Assembly: GCA_937124525.1 (NCBI GenBank)
Contig: CAKZLA010000110.1
Span: forward strand, 1-15,658
Direction of reading: 5' to 3'
Source of the DNA: an uncultured Desulfobacterium sp.
GTDB taxonomy: Bacteria; Desulfobacterota; Desulfobacteria; Desulfobacterales; Desulfobacteraceae
DNA length: 15,658 nt
Positions 13,982-15,658 of the stretch are shown here, in pieces. Both the position numbers and the translations under genes were made by a program. Under the pieces are notes generated by a model. The model saw only the letters and a program-made list of their open reading frames with translations, did not search any database and had not been told where the DNA came from. Position 1 is the first letter of the stretch. Every line of letters starts with the position of its first letter.

Positions 13982-14069
13982 TCAGAAAGATTAATTTACC
14001 TGTAAATCCCGGCTGAAAGGCTGATATTTCTGATTTTACAAAAATAAGTGGTAAATTGAAAATTTCTGA
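13982..14069. repeat. 88-bp nested inverted repeat (long hairpin)
   Basis: TCAGAAAGATTAATTTACC (13982-14000) is nearly complementary to GGTAAATTGAAAATTTCTGA (14050-14069). Directly inside, TGTAAATC (14001-14008) pairs with GATTTTACA (14032-14040) with one bulged base. The loop is about 23 nt, with a 9-nt bulge on the right side between the two stems. As RNA or single-stranded DNA it would form a long hairpin. It has no attached U-tract, so a terminator is less likely than a palindromic repeat element. Confidence 0.5.
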
Positions 14070-14566
14070 GCCCCTTAACCCCAAATTGTAGATGTATGCG
14101 TATGGTTTGATGCTCTTTTTATCTTTACTTCAGAGCAATAAGTTTTTTCAATTTATTGAATTTATTGTATTTTATTGAGTGTGCTTTTAAGCACCGGGGT
14201 TGAAATGATATCGAGAAGTTCATCAGCGAGCGAAGCGAGGTTCCCGCTAACAATGAGTTAGCCAAGATCAAGGCAAAACATGCCGAGAACTTTATTAATT
14301 ATTTGGTGAGCAATGGGTGCAAGATGGTATCTTCAAGCCATCTGACATCATGCCTCTTGATGCTGATTGTTTATAAATTGACGAAATCAGCAGACCCATT
14401 AATAATTAGAGGGTATTAAATAATCTACAAATGACCTATAATTGACGTTTTTAAGAGAAATCTTCAAAAATAGAGAGCCGACACCACCAAGTGTAAAATA
14501 TTTTTGATGGGTGCTCATAATTTGTTCAAATGGATAGCTTGTTCAGCAAATTCTCCGAGAGGAAAA

Positions 14567-15658
14567 ATGAAAAACAAGGATAACCGGTCCGGTCAAACCC
14601 TACATATCACATCGTCACAAACAGAATTGTTGCGTCAACGAGCCGAACAGATCATCTGGGAAAAAGCGATTCCATCAACAGTCAGCATGGACGCACTTTC
14701 CCCAATAGAGATGGAGCAGGCCCTCCATGAACTGCGAGTGCATCAAGTTGAGCTGGAGATGCAAAATGAAGAGTTGCGCCGGGTCCAGGTGGAATTGGAC
14801 GCTGTGCGAGAACGCTATTTTGACCTTTACGATCTTGCGCCGGTGGGCTATTTGACCCTTTCAAAAAAGGGGTTAGTTCTGGAAGCCAACCTGGCCGCAG
14901 CCATGCTGCTGAACGTTACCCGCAACGACTTGCTCCGGCAACCTCTGTCCCAATTTATTTACCGAGACGACCAAGACATTTACTACATGCATAGGAAACG
15001 GCTCTTTACAACTGGAGACCCCCAGACATGTGAATTGCGCATGGTAAAAAAAGGACATGGAACCACATTGTGGGGCCATCTGGCTGCCACTGCAGCGATT
15101 GAAGAAAATCAACCGGTGTGCCGCATCGTGATAAGTGATATTACGCGACTCAAAGAGGAAGATGCATACAGAAAGCGACTGCAGGCCCAATTAAACCAGG
15201 CCCAAAAAATGGAATCTGTGGGTCAACTGGCAGGGGGGGTGGCCCATGATTTTAACAACATGCTAAGCGTTATCATCGGTCATACGGAGTTGGCCATGCA
15301 GGAAATGGATCCGAGCCAGCAGCTCTTTGTCGACCTAACGGAGATCCAGAAAGCGGCTCACCGATCCGCCGATCTCACCCGTCAACTGATGGCCTTTGCC
15401 CGCAAACAAACCGTCGCTCCCGTGGTACTCGACATGAACGAGACCGTGGAAAGCATGCTTGTGATGCTTCGGCGATTGATCGGCGAGGACATTGAGTTGG
15501 TCTGGCTTCCAGGAGCGGAGGTGTGGCCTATTAAAGTGGACCCCTCCCAGATTGATCAAATACTGGCCAATCTGATGGTTAACGCACGTGATGCCATTGG
15601 AAGCGTTGGGAAAATCATCATCAAAACAACCATCGCTGTCATTGATAAAGTTTGGGCC
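14567..15658 (+). CDS. PAS domain sensor histidine kinase, 3'-truncated by window edge
   Basis: The frame from ATG 14567, with AGAGGA just upstream, is open to the window end: 364 visible codons. Residues about 20-85 are a helical, coiled-coil-like region (VHQVELEMQNEELRRVQVEL). Residues about 85-195 form a PAS domain, starting RYFDLYDLAPVGYLTLS and ending IVISDITRLKEED. The dimerisation/phosphoacceptor domain has His227 in GGVAHDFNNML, followed by RQLMAFARKQ. The ATPase domain begins at about 320, with the N box NLMVNARDAI (335-344); the G boxes lie beyond the edge. No membrane helices are seen, so it is a soluble sensor of the NtrB-like HDFNN class, often carrying a C-terminal receiver domain. 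The cognate regulator is not in view. Confidence 0.92.
   Translation, partial: MKNKDNRSGQTLHITSSQTELLRQRAEQIIWEKAIPSTVSMDALSPIEMEQALHELRVHQVELEMQNEELRRVQVELDAVRERYFDLYDLAPVGYLTLSKKGLVLEANLAAAMLLNVTRNDLLRQPLSQFIYRDDQDIYYMHRKRLFTTGDPQTCELRMVKKGHGTTLWGHLAATAAIEENQPVCRIVISDITRLKEEDAYRKRLQAQLNQAQKMESVGQLAGGVAHDFNNMLSVIIGHTELAMQEMDPSQQLFVDLTEIQKAAHRSADLTRQLMAFARKQTVAPVVLDMNETVESMLVMLRRLIGEDIELVWLPGAEVWPIKVDPSQIDQILANLMVNARDAIGSVGKIIIKTTIAVIDKVWA

Larger units (their letters stand above)
12763..14566. other. 1.8-kb AT-rich stretch without a convincing gene
   Basis: Both strands are broken by frequent stop codons, and no open frame shows family similarity or a good ribosome binding site. The only clear content is three inverted-repeat structures (12959-13087, 13233-13449 and 13982-14069) and small hairpins, for example GTGCTT/AAGCAC at 14181-14194 and GGATG/CATCC at 13865-13881. 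Between 13461 and 13860 I see nothing definable. The stretch should also hold the promoters of the divergent CheB-CheR gene (left end) and of the PAS kinase (right end). It could be debris of mobile elements. Confidence 0.6.

Noticed and set aside
14204..14419. 72-codon stop-free stretch with plausible helical sequence (ERSEVPANNELAKIKAKHAE)
   Set aside because: It has no start codon with a ribosome binding site near its beginning, follows directly after an in-frame stop and shows no recognisable family. At most it is a decayed gene fragment.

Overview
The window looks like a piece of chromosome from a strictly anaerobic, sulfate-reducing type bacterium, most likely Desulfobacterota near Desulfobacteraceae. 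This is inferred from gene content and protein style: a molybdopterin/Fe-S oxidoreductase beside a GlxA-type regulator, a CGGC-domain protein, a CheB-CheR fusion and a PAS kinase. No rRNA or other taxonomic marker is present, so the placement is soft.

Layout. (1) 1-3955 is metabolic. It holds the 3' part of a thpR-like RNA 2',3'-cyclic phosphodiesterase, convergent with a 745-aa cytoplasmic molybdopterin oxidoreductase. A divergent regulator with a DJ-1/PfpI domain plus an AraC-type HTH follows. (2) 3953-7559 is a minus-strand run, in transcription order: a MotA/TolQ/ExbB-like channel protein, a MotB/OmpA-like partner with a long coiled-coil stalk, a 0.3-kb relic of an IscB-type IS200/IS605 element, and a class I aminotransferase of the YbdL type. 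The relic keeps an omega-RNA-like core, about 55 codons of the IscB C-terminus and the right-end hairpin. It fits exactly between the motB-like stop codon and the aminotransferase start codon. (3) 7560-8789 is a gene graveyard: a minus-strand 3' remnant of glgC, a plus-strand 5' remnant of a patatin-like phospholipase, and palindromes. A consensus-quality sigma70 promoter there faces a 0.24-kb structured stretch resembling part of a group II intron domain I. (4) 8790-9925 is a tight two-gene operon with a 4-nt overlap: a cysteine-rich CGGC-domain protein and a metallo-beta-lactamase-fold hydrolase whose usual bridging Asp appears to be replaced by Cys. (5) 10018-12762 (minus) encodes a 914-aa CheB-CheR-PAS-coiled-coil-PAS protein without receiver or kinase domain. 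(6) 12763-14566 is AT-rich DNA without a convincing gene, holding three separate inverted-repeat structures. (7) 14567-15658 is the N-terminal part of a PAS histidine kinase running off the window.

How the parts may work together: the regulator at 2904 probably controls the divergent oxidoreductase. The MotA/MotB-like pair should form one inner-membrane, peptidoglycan-anchored ion-driven machine. The CGGC and MBL proteins are translationally coupled and probably share a pathway. The CheB-CheR fusion and the PAS kinase are both sensory signalling proteins, but nothing in the sequence links them directly. The most notable find is the IscB/omega-RNA relic lodged in an operon-like gene row, where its terminal hairpin now forms the aminotransferase leader.
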